NCBI GenBank assembly: GCA_902761035.1
Contig: CACWIW010000042.1
Coordinates: forward strand, 1-41,326
Direction of reading: 5' to 3'
Origin: an uncultured bacterium
Lineage (GTDB): Bacteria; Verrucomicrobiota; Kiritimatiellia; RFP12; UBA1067
Length of the DNA: 41,326 bases
Part shown: one piece after another, positions 31,505 to 39,977 of the stretch
Numbering within the stretch: the first letter of the stretch is position 1
Layout: every line of letters begins with the position of its first letter
Notes under the pieces: generated by a model
Told to the model about the DNA's origin: nothing
Seen by the model: only the letters and a program-made list of their open reading frames with translations
Databases searched by the model: none
Made by a program: the position numbers and the translations under genes

Positions 31505-31810
31505 CTACAACGCACCTTCAAGATTCTCTGTAACTCTAATGAAACTCTGAATTGCCTTTCTAAGCTGCAATAGTTTTTTCTCCGCTTGCAGTGCGCGTTC
31601 TTTCCAGTTGATATCAGTAGCAACGGCGGCAACAGAATTGCTACCTATTGTCTGTTCCAATTCTGTAATGCGCAATGACAACTTTGCACTCGGTCTACGG
31701 TCGCCTTTGCGAATGAAACCAAGCATGGCTCGACTAATGCCGAGCTTTTGGGCTAATTCGCCCCATTCGAGGCCCAGTGCGAACCTCAGTTTTTCTAGCC
31801 GTTCTTCCAT
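31505..31810 (-). CDS. Cro/CI-type repressor (HTH_3)
   Basis: This 101-residue protein has an N-terminal helix-turn-helix (LGLEWGELAQKLGISRAMLG, FIRKGDRRPSAKLS) and a C-terminal helical part (ERALQAEKKLLQLRKAIQSF) likely for dimerisation. It is transcribed away from the early genes, across a ~120-bp operator region. This is the expected place for the prophage repressor, although it is small for Mu c. Confidence 0.78.
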   Translation of the reverse strand: MEERLEKLRFALGLEWGELAQKLGISRAMLGFIRKGDRRPSAKLSLRITELEQTIGSNSVAAVATDINWKERALQAEKKLLQLRKAIQSFIRVTENLEGAL

Positions 31811-31836
31811 GACAACAATATTCCTACTTTTTGTAC

Positions 31837-31865
31837 TTGCATCGCGGCAACTGGATTGCTACAAT
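31837..31865 (+). promoter_or_regulatory. Early promoter
   Basis: TTGCAT, a 17-nt spacer and TACAAT on the plus strand. Transcription would start near 31872, about 60 nt before the first early gene. Confidence 0.72.
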
Positions 31866-31872
31866 ATCCGCC

Positions 31873-31884
31873 GTTAGCCCTAAC
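31873..31884. promoter_or_regulatory. Candidate repressor operator
   Basis: GTTAG-CC-CTAAC is an inverted repeat overlapping the expected start of early transcription. A half-site CCTAACA recurs at 31911-31917. Binding here would block the early promoter. Confidence 0.5.
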
Positions 31885-31931
31885 AAGGCGGCAACAGTAT
31901 ACCACGAAACCCTAACAGGAGAAAGAGAAAG

Positions 31932-32288
31932 ATGAAAAGTGAATTAAAAAAGGAGTGCGGCAGAATCTTCCGCGAGGTTCGGCAGCTTGCGGCACAGTTT
32001 GCCGAGCGGGTCGACTTCTCGCCGAATACCGTCAAGGCGATCAAGAAAATGACGTACTCGAGCGGCGACGATTTCGTCTGCGCCTGTGCTGTTCTTTCTA
32101 ATGACACGGAGGCTGGAAATCGAATCATAAGAGCCCAAATCCTGACTGCCATTGTTTACGCAGAGGCTTTAAACTCGAAGCGCGTCGGTCTTTCATTCGA
32201 CGATCTCGAGACATTGTTCTTGACAGAGCGCAACGAGGTAGTGCTGAATTTCTCTCTGGGTATCAAAAGTGTAGAGGAGGCCCGCTAA
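31932..32288 (+). CDS. First early gene, unknown regulator-like protein
   Basis: This 118-residue helical protein has a HTH-like region (FREVRQLAAQFAERVDFSPN, then TVKAIKKMTYSSGDDF). A hydrophobic middle (CACAVLSNDTEAGNRIIRAQ) and LSFDDLETLFLTERNEVV follow. It is preceded by AGGAGAAAGAGAAAG. Position opposite the repressor matches Cro/Ner-type genes. No family is named. Confidence 0.65.
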   Translation: MKSELKKECGRIFREVRQLAAQFAERVDFSPNTVKAIKKMTYSSGDDFVCACAVLSNDTEAGNRIIRAQILTAIVYAEALNSKRVGLSFDDLETLFLTERNEVVLNFSLGIKSVEEAR

Positions 32289-32497
32289 TGGCAACAAAGA
32301 AGAATCCGATCCGCGTCACCGAATCGCGTCGCGCCTACGGAGTGGCGGCCACGGCTCGCAGGCTGGGCATCCACCCGTCGCAGCTCACGTACATCCTCCA
32401 CGGCCAGCGCAAGCCCAACGACGAGCTCCGCCGCCGCCTCGCCCGCCTGGGCATAACCCGCACCGTGGACGGCAAAGAGTTCGGGGAGGTGGAGTGA
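32288..32497 (+). CDS. Small helix-turn-helix regulator (Ner-like position)
   Basis: This 69-residue basic protein contains AYGVAATARRLGIHPSQLTY and LRRRLARLGITRTV, a compact HTH. Its ATG overlaps the upstream stop (TAATG). In Mu the small regulator Ner lies between the early promoter and A, so the same role is inferred. Confidence 0.7.
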   Translation: MATKKNPIRVTESRRAYGVAATARRLGIHPSQLTYILHGQRKPNDELRRRLARLGITRTVDGKEFGEVE

Positions 32498-32733
32498 TGA
32501 AGAAGTTGACGGTTGGCGATAACAGCGGCACAGCTCGTTGGGGCTATAAGTTTGCAGCGAGGCGCGCAAGCATCGCCGAGATTGAAGAGGGCGAGAAGGT
32601 TCTGGTAAGGTTCAAGGACGATTTTCGCGTTACTGACTACAAGTGCTACAGGCTTGACGAAAAGTACTTCCGGGATGATTTGGATCGGATGTGCAAACGG
32701 TATACAGGGGTATTCGTAAGGGTGGAGGAGTAG
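32497..32733 (+). CDS. Small early protein, unknown
   Basis: This 78-residue charged protein (MKKLTVGDNSGTARWGYK, FKDDFRVTDYKCYRLDEK) has mixed alpha/beta character. The ATG overlaps the upstream TGA; GGAGGTGGAG precedes it. No family recognised. It may be an inhibitor or accessory factor, as usual for small phage early genes. Confidence 0.6.
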   Translation: MKKLTVGDNSGTARWGYKFAARRASIAEIEEGEKVLVRFKDDFRVTDYKCYRLDEKYFRDDLDRMCKRYTGVFVRVEE

Positions 32734-32735
32734 TG

Positions 32736-32936
32736 ATGAAGGCGGATTTGTTCAAATGTCACGCATGGTTGGCCGCCACTGTGGCCACCTGGTTGTTCGT
32801 GGCGTCCGGCCGTTGCTGGGCGGGTGGCCATGTTTGCGCTTGTGTCGCAAGCTGTGCGCTTGGAGTCGTGCTCTACTTCGTCTTTTGCTGGGCTCTCGAC
32901 CAATACGCCAAGGCCAAGTCGGAGGAGGGCAAGTGA
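32736..32936 (+). CDS. Small two-span membrane protein
   Basis: From the ATG after GGAGGAG the product is 66 residues with two hydrophobic helices (WLAATVATWLFVAS and ACVASCALGVVLYFVFCWAL) joined by a Gly/His turn. The upstream ORF extension to 32691 overlaps the previous gene. Small inner-membrane protein, perhaps for exclusion. Confidence 0.65.
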   Translation: MKADLFKCHAWLAATVATWLFVASGRCWAGGHVCACVASCALGVVLYFVFCWALDQYAKAKSEEGK

Positions 32937-33157
32937 TGGCGAAGATCGTCAAGAAGTGCCGTCGGTGCGGGCACACGTTCGAGGAGAAGCGGCTGTCTCC
33001 GATCAAGGTGCAAGCATCCAACGAGAGCTACGTGGAGCACAGGTACTGCCCGTCATGCTCGTGGAAGATGAAGCGCGCGGCGCGCGCGTGCGACCCGCGC
33101 TATTCCGGCGTGGGCGGGCACGGCGACATTCTGGCCGAAGGGCCGGTGTATAGGTGA
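32936..33157 (+). CDS. Zinc-ribbon small protein
   Basis: From the ATG overlapping the preceding TGA (TGATG) the product is 73 residues. Two CxxC pairs (KKCRRCGHTF and RYCPSCSWKM) form a likely zinc ribbon. The C-terminus is Gly-rich (YSGVGGHGDI). It may bind nucleic acid or a host protein. A longer frame from 32756 is a shadow of the membrane protein. Confidence 0.65.
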   Translation: MAKIVKKCRRCGHTFEEKRLSPIKVQASNESYVEHRYCPSCSWKMKRAARACDPRYSGVGGHGDILAEGPVYR

Positions 33158-33211
33158 ATTTGACGGCCTGGCAACAGGCGAGTGAACAACAAACCAACAG
33201 GAGGAAAAACG

Positions 33212-33400
33212 ATGATTCAAGATTACAGCAACATTCCCGGGAACTACGGCGGCGAGACGCTGCGCGAGTACTGCGGGCTCTCACGGAACCGTGAAAGGTT
33301 CTACAAAGGCATTCGCATCAAGAGTACCGGCATCACGGCCCAGCGGCTCGCGATTGCCATTCGCTGCCACATGGCGAAAGACGCGAAGGGAGGCGAGTGA
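33212..33400 (+). CDS. Small early protein (62 aa)
   Basis: The ATG at 33212 lies 8 nt after AGGAGG, a strong site. The product starts MIQDYSNIPGNYGGETLREY and has the basic helix GITAQRLAIAIRCHMAKD. The GTG at 33182 would add residues before the ribosome site and is rejected. No family recognised. Confidence 0.65.
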   Translation: MIQDYSNIPGNYGGETLREYCGLSRNRERFYKGIRIKSTGITAQRLAIAIRCHMAKDAKGGE

Positions 33401-33909
33401 TGCTCACAATGGACGAACGCAACCAGCTGTTCCTTGCTGGTAATCCGGACATCCGGCGCAAGCTCCGCGCCGAGTACCGCAAGGCGCATCCACCGGTGAT
33501 CGTGATGTCGATCAAGCCGAAGTACGCCAAGGCGATCTACGAGGGCCGCAAGAACTGGGAGTTCCGCAAGGCCGCGCCGCCCATCTACAAGGAAATCTAC
33601 GTCTACGAGTCGGCTCCCGTCTCCAGGATCACCGGCCGGGTCATGTTCTGCGCCTCCGTGACCGGCACGTGGATCGACGTGTGGGAGATGGCCAAGACCA
33701 ACAAGTGCTTCACGCGCAACCTCCCCGGCATCAGGTTTGACGAGCTGGAGGACTACGCGGGGAAGCATGACGTGACCGCGCTGCGCGTCTTCAAGGCCGA
33801 AAGGCTCGAGCATGAGGTCACGTTCGGCGCGAAGCCGCCGCAGAACTGGGGACGGTTCGCCGCGACCTACCGCGACGCGCCCAAGGAGCAGGGAGAGGCC
33901 CATGACTGA
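33400..33909 (+). CDS. ASCH-domain protein 1
   Basis: This 169-residue protein has VIVMSIKPKYAKAIYEGRKN followed by WEFRKAAPP, the signature of ASCH (PUA-like, RNA-binding) domains. A core YVYESAPVSRITGRVMF and GTWIDVWEMAK follow. The start is the ATG overlapping the previous stop. ASCH proteins bind or act on RNA/modified nucleotides. In a phage early region it may modulate host RNA or defence. A second ASCH protein occurs at 39970. Confidence 0.82.
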   Translation: MLTMDERNQLFLAGNPDIRRKLRAEYRKAHPPVIVMSIKPKYAKAIYEGRKNWEFRKAAPPIYKEIYVYESAPVSRITGRVMFCASVTGTWIDVWEMAKTNKCFTRNLPGIRFDELEDYAGKHDVTALRVFKAERLEHEVTFGAKPPQNWGRFAATYRDAPKEQGEAHD

Positions 33910-34036
33910 CAACCCGTTCGACCTCTACACGCACACCGTGTGCGGCGAGGGCAACGGCGACATCCCGAACTGGATGTTCTACGCCCTGTGCGCGCTGCCA
34001 TACGTGCTGCTCATCGTCGGCATCATCGGAGGATGA
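33902..34036 (+). CDS. Single-span membrane micro-protein (44 aa)
   Basis: MTDNPFDLYTHTVCGEGNGD precedes a hydrophobic helix (MFYALCALPYVLLIVGIIGG) at the C-terminus. The start overlaps the ASCH stop by 8 nt, with GGAGAGG upstream. A C-terminally anchored micro-protein. Confidence 0.55.
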   Translation: MTDNPFDLYTHTVCGEGNGDIPNWMFYALCALPYVLLIVGIIGG

Positions 34037-34042
34037 CCCGTC

Positions 34043-34267
34043 ATGAATGCTACTACGCAAGCAATCATCGATCGCCTTCCGAAAAAGCCGATACTCGCAC
34101 CGGCCGACATTGCCGCCATGTTCGGCATGGTGACTGCCGCCGCCATCATAGACGCGATCAAACGCGGGAAGATTGAGTGCGCGTGCGTGGGCGGCAAGTT
34201 CTACATTTCCCGCGACGAGGCGGCGCGTTACATCGAATCAACCGCCTACAAGGCCGATGAAGCATGA
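34043..34267 (+). CDS. Excisionase-like helix-turn-helix protein
   Basis: This 74-residue protein (LAPADIAAMFGMVTAAAIID, then KFYISRDEAARYI) has the winged-HTH 'MerR/Xis' layout in which the final helix follows a GGKFYI strand. It may regulate the transposase operon. It is separated from the preceding gene by 6 nt. Confidence 0.7.
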   Translation: MNATTQAIIDRLPKKPILAPADIAAMFGMVTAAAIIDAIKRGKIECACVGGKFYISRDEAARYIESTAYKADEA

Positions 34268-34289
34268 TTTGAAAGGAAGTTGAAAGACA

Positions 34290-35057
34290 ATGAAAAAAAC
34301 GTCAAGAGTTTCGGAAGTCGTTGAAACCGTGGAGGCGGAACTTGCGCCGAGCACACCGTGCGCACACGCCGGCGCCGACAAGGTGACGGCACTCACCGTG
34401 CGCATGGACGCGCTTCCGATTCCGGAGGGCAGTCCCGCCGAACAGGCGAACGCCCTGCACCACGCGTTCCTGCAAAGCGCGGTCTCCGCGAAGGTGCGAG
34501 CCGTACAGTGCGGGTGGGTGATTGCCGCCCAGCGCGAGAGGATCGGGCACGGGCAGTTTGATGATTGGGTGAGTAGACTTGATTTCTCGCGTCGTACTGC
34601 CTACAACTACATCACGGCATACGAGAGCACGGTGGGGGCGTATCGAGCGCAGCAGCGGAGGCCGTTGCCGTTGAGCGTGGAGCCGACGATGAAGGAGATC
34701 GAGGCGGCGACCGCCGGGGCGCAGGAGAAGCCGCTTGCGCAGCTGTACCGCGCGACCGGCGTGGTGGAGAACAACCCGAACCACGGCGGCGCGCGCGAGG
34801 GAGCGGGGCGCAAGGCCGAGGCCGCCGCCGCGGCGGCGGAGAGCGGGGACGGCCTGGACATGGGCGACTCGGCGACGCTGATGTGGGCGGAGGCGATGAA
34901 GCCGTTCGAGGCGAACCGCGCCGCGTTCCACGCCGCCGCGCGCGACCTGAACGTGAGCGTGGCGGGGAAGTTCCTCGAGGAGCTGTCGATGCTGGCGGAC
35001 GCACTCCGCGACCGCGTCGAGGACGGGGGCGCGAAGTCCCGGAGGAGGGCGCGGTGA
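34290..35057 (+). CDS. DUF3102-like HTH protein
   Basis: This 255-residue protein has a HTH core CGWVIAAQRERIGHGQFDDW and LDFSRRTAYNYITAYEST, which matches the DUF3102 type found in phages and plasmids. The C-terminal half is Ala-rich and helical. It ends with a basic tail (KSRRRAR) overlapping the MuA-like start by one base. It is likely a DNA-binding regulator or accessory factor of transposition. Confidence 0.7.
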   Translation: MKKTSRVSEVVETVEAELAPSTPCAHAGADKVTALTVRMDALPIPEGSPAEQANALHHAFLQSAVSAKVRAVQCGWVIAAQRERIGHGQFDDWVSRLDFSRRTAYNYITAYESTVGAYRAQQRRPLPLSVEPTMKEIEAATAGAQEKPLAQLYRATGVVENNPNHGGAREGAGRKAEAAAAAAESGDGLDMGDSATLMWAEAMKPFEANRAAFHAAARDLNVSVAGKFLEELSMLADALRDRVEDGGAKSRRRAR

Positions 35058-37195
35058 TGGCGGAGGCGACCAGGGCTGTCCAGGAATACGCGGCGCTCCA
35101 GTGCGTGGACGACTACGTGGAGCGCAAGCGCGTGATGGACCTCAACCGGATATTTGGGCTCATCCGCGAGGAGAACGCGGGCGGCGGGAAGATCCTCGAC
35201 CTGTTCGCGAAGTACCAGCGGATGTACGGCATGAAGGGCCTGAAGCGCAAGTACTACGTGTGGCTGGAGGCGGAGGAGAGGCGCCCCGGCAGCGGCGTGG
35301 TGGCGCTCGCCGACGGGCGGAAGATGAAGCGGCCGGAGCGCGAGAACCCGTTCCTGCGCGACTTCAAGACGTACTGCGAGCGCAACAGGAACTCCGGCGG
35401 CTGCCATGCCGCGTACTGGGACATGCTGCGGGACCTGCGCGCGGGCGACAAGGTGTTCTCGTTCGGCACGTGGCGGGACGTCTGGCGGGCGCAACATCCC
35501 TACGAGGCCGTGCCGCCGGTCTGCCCGGCGAACTGGGTGCCGCGCGGGTTCACGTACGCGATGATGATGCAGCACCATGCGCGCTCGAAGGGGCGCGACC
35601 TTGCGCTGGCGTGGAACCGGCAGGGCATGTTCGCGGCGGCGAAGCACCTGCCGCCGGTGATCCGTTCGCGCGTGGGGCTTCCGCCGGGCGCGGTGTACCA
35701 GTCGGACGACGTGTGGCACAACTTCGACGTCTACGCGCCTGGGATCAAGGGGACGTTCCAGCCGCTGGAGTTCGCCACCTACGACGTCGCGAGCGCGTTC
35801 AAGATCGGTTCGCTCATCAAGCCGAGGACGCTGAAGGTCGATCCGAAGACCGGCAAGGAGGTGCGCGACAACCTCAAGGAGCAACAGTTCCGTTTCGAGG
35901 TTGCCGGCATCATGTGCAACACGGGTTTCCACAAGGGCGGCGTCACGTGGGTGGGCGAGCACGGGACGACGCGCCTCAACGACCGCGTCCTGGCGCGGAT
36001 CGCGGCGGTGCCGGGATGGGGAGAGCTTTTCAGGTGGCAGGTTTCCGGCATCCTCAACACGCCGGCGCACAAGGGGATTCCCATGGGCGACGGCGGCGGC
36101 AACCCGCGCATGAAGGCGCTTTGCGAATGCAGCCACAACATCCTGCACAACGCCACGGCGGGGCTGCTCGGCAACCGTGGGCGCGACGCCGCGCACATGC
36201 TCGAGAGCCGGGGCGCGACGGTGAAGTACAGTGAAAGGATGATCGCACTCGCGTCGCGGCTGGATCCCGCGCTCGTGCCGTTCCTGCAGCTGCCGATCCT
36301 GGAGTGGAAGCACTATCTGGCGTATTTCAAGCTGATTGAAGACGAAGTGATGGACCGTCACGAGCACCATCTGGAGGGATGGGCGGAGAAGGAGATAGTG
36401 GAATACAGGCTGCGGGATACGGACGGCTGGATGCCGCTTGCCGACGATCTGCGCTGCGCGGGCGACGAGGAACGCGCCCTGCTCCTGGCCCGGCTGAACC
36501 GCAACCCGCAGCTCATGCGCAAGCGCAAGATGTCGCGGCGCGAGGCGTGGACGGCGGGGCTGGCCGATCTCGTCAAGTGGCCGAAGTTCGACGCGTGCGC
36601 CTTTTTCGATCCGGGCGACCGGAAGCGCGGAATCAAGGGCGACCAGCGCAAGGCGCAGGTTGGGACCGACGGGACGATAACCTTCACGGACTCGGTATAC
36701 TTCCCGGGCGAGCGCAAGATATACCTTGCGCAGTACCGCGACCGGAACGGCACGCCGCACAACCTCCGCGCGGGCGACGATGTGTGGTTCTACTGGTGCC
36801 CGACTCTGCCGCTGCAGATATGGATCACCGACGAGGACGGCGCGAAGAATTACGGCGTGGCGCCCGCGCTGAAGACGGCCGCGTGGGTCGATCCGGAAAG
36901 CATCAAGGTCGCCGTCGGACAGCGGCAGCACCAGATGGCCGAGCTGATGGCGGACACCAGGGCGAGGAATGCGGAAAGCGCAGTCGCGCGGATTGCCGCC
37001 TGCGATGTGAACCGCGCGCTGCTGGCCGCCGCGAAGGACGCCAAGGCCGCCGGGCCGCAGCCTGACGGCGAGGGGTACGGCCTCGACGAGCTGAACGAGG
37101 CGGGATGGACGCGCCCCGTCGCGTCCGACGAGGAGCAGGGCGAGGAGTCCAACGCCGACGCCCTGGCGTTCCTGGACGCGGTGAACGCGGTGTGA
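35057..37195 (+). CDS. MuA-type DDE transposase
   Basis: This 712-residue protein, from the ATG overlapping the upstream stop as TGATG, catalyses phage transposition. The catalytic core includes GAVYQSDDVWHNFDVY (Asp-217/218), GGVTWVGEHGTTRLND (Glu-301) and RMKALCECSHN (Glu-357). The gap from Glu-301 to Glu-357 equals Mu's 56-residue D336-E392 spacing, so a Glu seems to replace the second Asp. N-terminal helices (RIFGLIREENAGGGKILDLF) precede it. A beta-barrel region and a C-terminal tail (ESNADALAFLDAVNA) complete the Mu layout, and the tail probably contacts MuB. Confidence 0.93.
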   Translation: MAEATRAVQEYAALQCVDDYVERKRVMDLNRIFGLIREENAGGGKILDLFAKYQRMYGMKGLKRKYYVWLEAEERRPGSGVVALADGRKMKRPERENPFLRDFKTYCERNRNSGGCHAAYWDMLRDLRAGDKVFSFGTWRDVWRAQHPYEAVPPVCPANWVPRGFTYAMMMQHHARSKGRDLALAWNRQGMFAAAKHLPPVIRSRVGLPPGAVYQSDDVWHNFDVYAPGIKGTFQPLEFATYDVASAFKIGSLIKPRTLKVDPKTGKEVRDNLKEQQFRFEVAGIMCNTGFHKGGVTWVGEHGTTRLNDRVLARIAAVPGWGELFRWQVSGILNTPAHKGIPMGDGGGNPRMKALCECSHNILHNATAGLLGNRGRDAAHMLESRGATVKYSERMIALASRLDPALVPFLQLPILEWKHYLAYFKLIEDEVMDRHEHHLEGWAEKEIVEYRLRDTDGWMPLADDLRCAGDEERALLLARLNRNPQLMRKRKMSRREAWTAGLADLVKWPKFDACAFFDPGDRKRGIKGDQRKAQVGTDGTITFTDSVYFPGERKIYLAQYRDRNGTPHNLRAGDDVWFYWCPTLPLQIWITDEDGAKNYGVAPALKTAAWVDPESIKVAVGQRQHQMAELMADTRARNAESAVARIAACDVNRALLAAAKDAKAAGPQPDGEGYGLDELNEAGWTRPVASDEEQGEESNADALAFLDAVNAV

Positions 37196-37240
37196 CTTTA
37201 ACTGGCCGGAAGGCCGCAAAAACAAACAAGGAGAAGGACG

Positions 37241-38383
37241 ATGAGTGAACAGAAGACAATGCAGCAGGCCGAGCTGCCGACGCTGGAGTCGGCGCCCGGC
37301 GAGAAGCACTCCGCCGTGATTGCGCGGGGGATCTCGATGCCGGCGCACCAGGTGCGCATAGCGATCGAGCAGGCCGTCGCGCGCGGCCAGGTGAGCGAGG
37401 AGGACGGAGAGGAGGTGTGGTGGCTGTACAACTATGCCCAGGAAAACCACCTCAAGGAAGCCGACCTCGCCGCCAAGATGAAGGCGTACGACAAGAACAC
37501 GCTCTACCAGCTGTTCCGGGGCTCTTACGGCGTGTCGGGCGGCGGGAAGTTCGCGTCGTGGAACAATGTCATCAAGACGATCCGGGAGTTCAAGAAGATC
37601 GAGATCGAGGAGATGAAGAAAAAGAACGTCGGGATCATCGAGACAGAGGTCAAGCAGACCGTGTGGCGGTGCTGCGACGCCGCGCTCAACGACGGCATGG
37701 TGAGCTTCATCTACGGGCGCACGAGGATCGGCAAGAGCGTCGCGCTGCAGGCGTACCAGCGCGAGCACAACCACGGGCAGACCATCTACATCGAGATGGG
37801 CAGCGGCTGGACGCGCACGCGGTTCGTGCGCGAGCTGGCGCGGAAGTTCGGGAACGGGGTCAAGGCGACCAAGTCGTGGGCGCTGGAGGACGCGATCTTC
37901 GACACGCTCAAGCGGAGCAACCTCCTCATCGTGGACGAGTTCCACAAGGCGCTCACGACCACGGGCGAGCGGCAGTCCGCGACGGTGCTTGAGTTCATCC
38001 GCGACATCCGCGACAAGACGCGTTGCGGGCTTGTGCTCTGCGCCACGAAGGTGGGCATGGAGCGCTTCGAGACCGGGGCCAACAAGCAGACGTTCGAGCA
38101 GCTGATCGGCCGGAGCATCATCAAGGCCGTCCTCCCCGACCGCCCGCCGGTGCGGGACCTCAACCTGATCGCGCGGACCTTCGACCTGCCCGTTCCTACC
38201 GGAGATGACCTGAAGCGCGTGAAGACGCTCGTCGGCACCTACGGCCTCGACCGTTTCTTCGCCTACCTCCAGAAGACCTATGCGCTCACGAAGAAAGCGA
38301 AGGAGCCCATGACCTGGGCGGCGTTCGCGAAGGTGATGAACGGCTATCTGGCGCTGGCCAACATGAAGACCGAGAACTACTGA
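37241..38383 (+). CDS. MuB-type AAA+ ATPase
   Basis: This 380-residue target-selection ATPase has an N-terminal HTH region (about 65-95, ENHLKEADLAAKMKAYDKNT). Walker A is GRTRIGKS (159-166) and Walker B is NLLIVDEFHKAL (227-238). A C-terminal helical part ends with a basic stretch (TKKAKEPMTWAAFAKVMN). An AAGGAG site lies upstream and the gene follows the transposase by 45 nt. It delivers target DNA to the transposase. Confidence 0.92.
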   Translation: MSEQKTMQQAELPTLESAPGEKHSAVIARGISMPAHQVRIAIEQAVARGQVSEEDGEEVWWLYNYAQENHLKEADLAAKMKAYDKNTLYQLFRGSYGVSGGGKFASWNNVIKTIREFKKIEIEEMKKKNVGIIETEVKQTVWRCCDAALNDGMVSFIYGRTRIGKSVALQAYQREHNHGQTIYIEMGSGWTRTRFVRELARKFGNGVKATKSWALEDAIFDTLKRSNLLIVDEFHKALTTTGERQSATVLEFIRDIRDKTRCGLVLCATKVGMERFETGANKQTFEQLIGRSIIKAVLPDRPPVRDLNLIARTFDLPVPTGDDLKRVKTLVGTYGLDRFFAYLQKTYALTKKAKEPMTWAAFAKVMNGYLALANMKTENY

Positions 38384-38402
38384 AAAAGAAAGGAACCAGA
38401 AA

Positions 38403-39026
38403 ATGGAAAAGAAGCAAGTGGCGACGATGCGGGACTCCAACGGCAACGACATCCCGCTCAAGTACGTGAGCAAGTACGACAAGGCGAAGGACAAGGCGGT
38501 GCGCAAGATCCTCGCTAGGTTCGTCAAGGCGCGGCACGCGCTCGAGTCCGTGGTGGCCGAGACGGTCGCGGAGCTGAACGAGCTCGCGGCGACGAAGGAG
38601 AGCGTCGGCGCGAAGGGCAACTTCTCGGCGCGGAGCTTCGACGGCCTCATACAGGTGTCGATCCGGCAGCAGTACAACATCCTGCTCGACGAGCGCGTCG
38701 TCCGGGCGCGCGAACTGATGCTGGGTTACATCGAGGGCGTTTTGGCGAAGGTGGGCGGGAACGACGCGCAGGCGCTCCGGCTCATCGTGGCAGAGGCTTT
38801 CAAGGCGAACGCGCAGGGCTTCCTGTCCACCGGCAAGATCATGTCGCTCCTCCGCATGGAGATCGACAACGACGACTGGCGGGAGGCCAAGCGCATCCTC
38901 CAGGAGTCGATCAAGCCGCAGAAAGGCAAGCGGTATCTTGTGTGCGAGACGCGCATATCAACCCAGATGGAGTTCGAGGCCATCCGCCTCGACATCGCGG
39001 ACTGCTGGCCGGAGGACCAGGTTTAA
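38403..39026 (+). CDS. DUF3164 protein
   Basis: This 207-residue helical protein has MRDSNGNDIPLKYVSKYDKA at the start, GNFSARSFDGLIQVSIRQQY in the middle, and C-terminal WREAKRILQESIKPQKGKRY. It matches the DUF3164 family that follows MuB in many Mu-like phages. Function is unknown but the position is conserved. Confidence 0.85.
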   Translation: MEKKQVATMRDSNGNDIPLKYVSKYDKAKDKAVRKILARFVKARHALESVVAETVAELNELAATKESVGAKGNFSARSFDGLIQVSIRQQYNILLDERVVRARELMLGYIEGVLAKVGGNDAQALRLIVAEAFKANAQGFLSTGKIMSLLRMEIDNDDWREAKRILQESIKPQKGKRYLVCETRISTQMEFEAIRLDIADCWPEDQV

Positions 39027-39129
39027 ACCCCACGCCCCGTAACAGGTCGGGGCTGCTCCAGAGCGTTCGCCGGTCGGTGCCCTGGGTAAGATGACAATGG
39101 AGGCCGGCTTATTTTCAAAGAGGTGTTCG

Positions 39130-39648
39130 ATGATTGATCAAGAAACGATTAACTTGTACTGGGCGCGTACCGAACAGGTGGGCGCGACCTTTGAAGCCCT
39201 GAAAGAGATTGGCTATCTTGACGCACCGGCGTCAAAGGGCCACCACCTCGCCGTTGCGGGCGGCTTGGCGGAACATTCGGTTCATGTAACCAACATTCTG
39301 CTTGAGACCCGCGCCGTGCCAGAGGTGTCGGCCTATCGGATCGGCATGTACCACGACCTGGTGAAGTGCCTGTGCTACAAGGCCGTCGGCGACGGGAAGT
39401 ACGAATACGTGCAGCCGCCGTATCCAGGGCACGGTGCCGCGAGTGCGATGATTGCCGCCGACCTCGGCATCAAGTTGGAACCGCTTGAAAGAGCTGCCAT
39501 CGTGTGGCACATGGGCGTGTTCGGGCTTGACGAGCGCCAGATGGCAGAGTACAAGGCCGCGCTCCGCAAATGGCCCATCCCGATAATCTTCACGCACGCA
39601 TCGGACCATCTGGCCTCCATACAAGAAGAGACGGGGGTGTATCAATGA
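39130..39648 (+). CDS. HD-domain phosphohydrolase-like protein
   Basis: From the ATG at 39130, after an AAAGAGGT ribosome site, the product is 172 residues. It has the HD pattern: GGLAEHSVHVTNILLE, IGMYHDLVKCLCY with the His-Asp pair, PGHGAASAMIAADLGI and AIVWHMGVFG. HD proteins hydrolyse nucleotides or phosphoesters. An upstream ATG at 39091 lacks a ribosome site. An early-phage nucleotide or signalling role is possible. Confidence 0.82.
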   Translation: MIDQETINLYWARTEQVGATFEALKEIGYLDAPASKGHHLAVAGGLAEHSVHVTNILLETRAVPEVSAYRIGMYHDLVKCLCYKAVGDGKYEYVQPPYPGHGAASAMIAADLGIKLEPLERAAIVWHMGVFGLDERQMAEYKAALRKWPIPIIFTHASDHLASIQEETGVYQ

Positions 39649-39977
39649 CATTGTGTGCAAGACAAGACAGTTGCCCGGTACTGCTGGCCGCTATCGAGGC
39701 GAAGGTTGAGGCCGAGTCCAAGGCGCGCGTGGCGAAGTCCGAAATGGCCGCTGCGATCCAGGCGTTCGACGCGAAGCGGACGTTGTTCAACGAGTTCTAC
39801 AAGCTCGTTGACCGCTGCCGCAAGGCGCAGAAGCGCTACTTTGCGGAAAGAACGCAATCCGCGCTAATCGCCTCGAAGGAGGCCGAGCGGGCATTGGACG
39901 CGCACATGGAGATGCTGCGGAGCGCATCCAGCCGCAAGCCGCAGCTCCAACCCGGAATCGAGGTGCCAAATGATTGA
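39645..39977 (+). CDS. Coiled-coil small protein
   Basis: From the ATG overlapping the HD gene's stop as ATGA, the 110-residue product is almost all helix (ESKARVAKSEMAAAIQAFDA, RYFAERTQSALIASKEAER). It ends overlapping the next gene by 8 nt. No family recognised. Possibly a DNA-mimic or assembly helper. Confidence 0.6.
   Translation: MTLCARQDSCPVLLAAIEAKVEAESKARVAKSEMAAAIQAFDAKRTLFNEFYKLVDRCRKAQKRYFAERTQSALIASKEAERALDAHMEMLRSASSRKPQLQPGIEVPND

Noticed and set aside
34607..38680. 1,357-codon minus ORF over the transposase and MuB genes
   Set aside because: Arg/His-rich shadow of GC-rich plus-strand genes that have clear domains; no motif and no ribosome site.
39091..39129. Earlier ATG for the HD-domain gene
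   Set aside because: The later ATG has a clear AAAGAGGT site at proper spacing; the earlier one has none.
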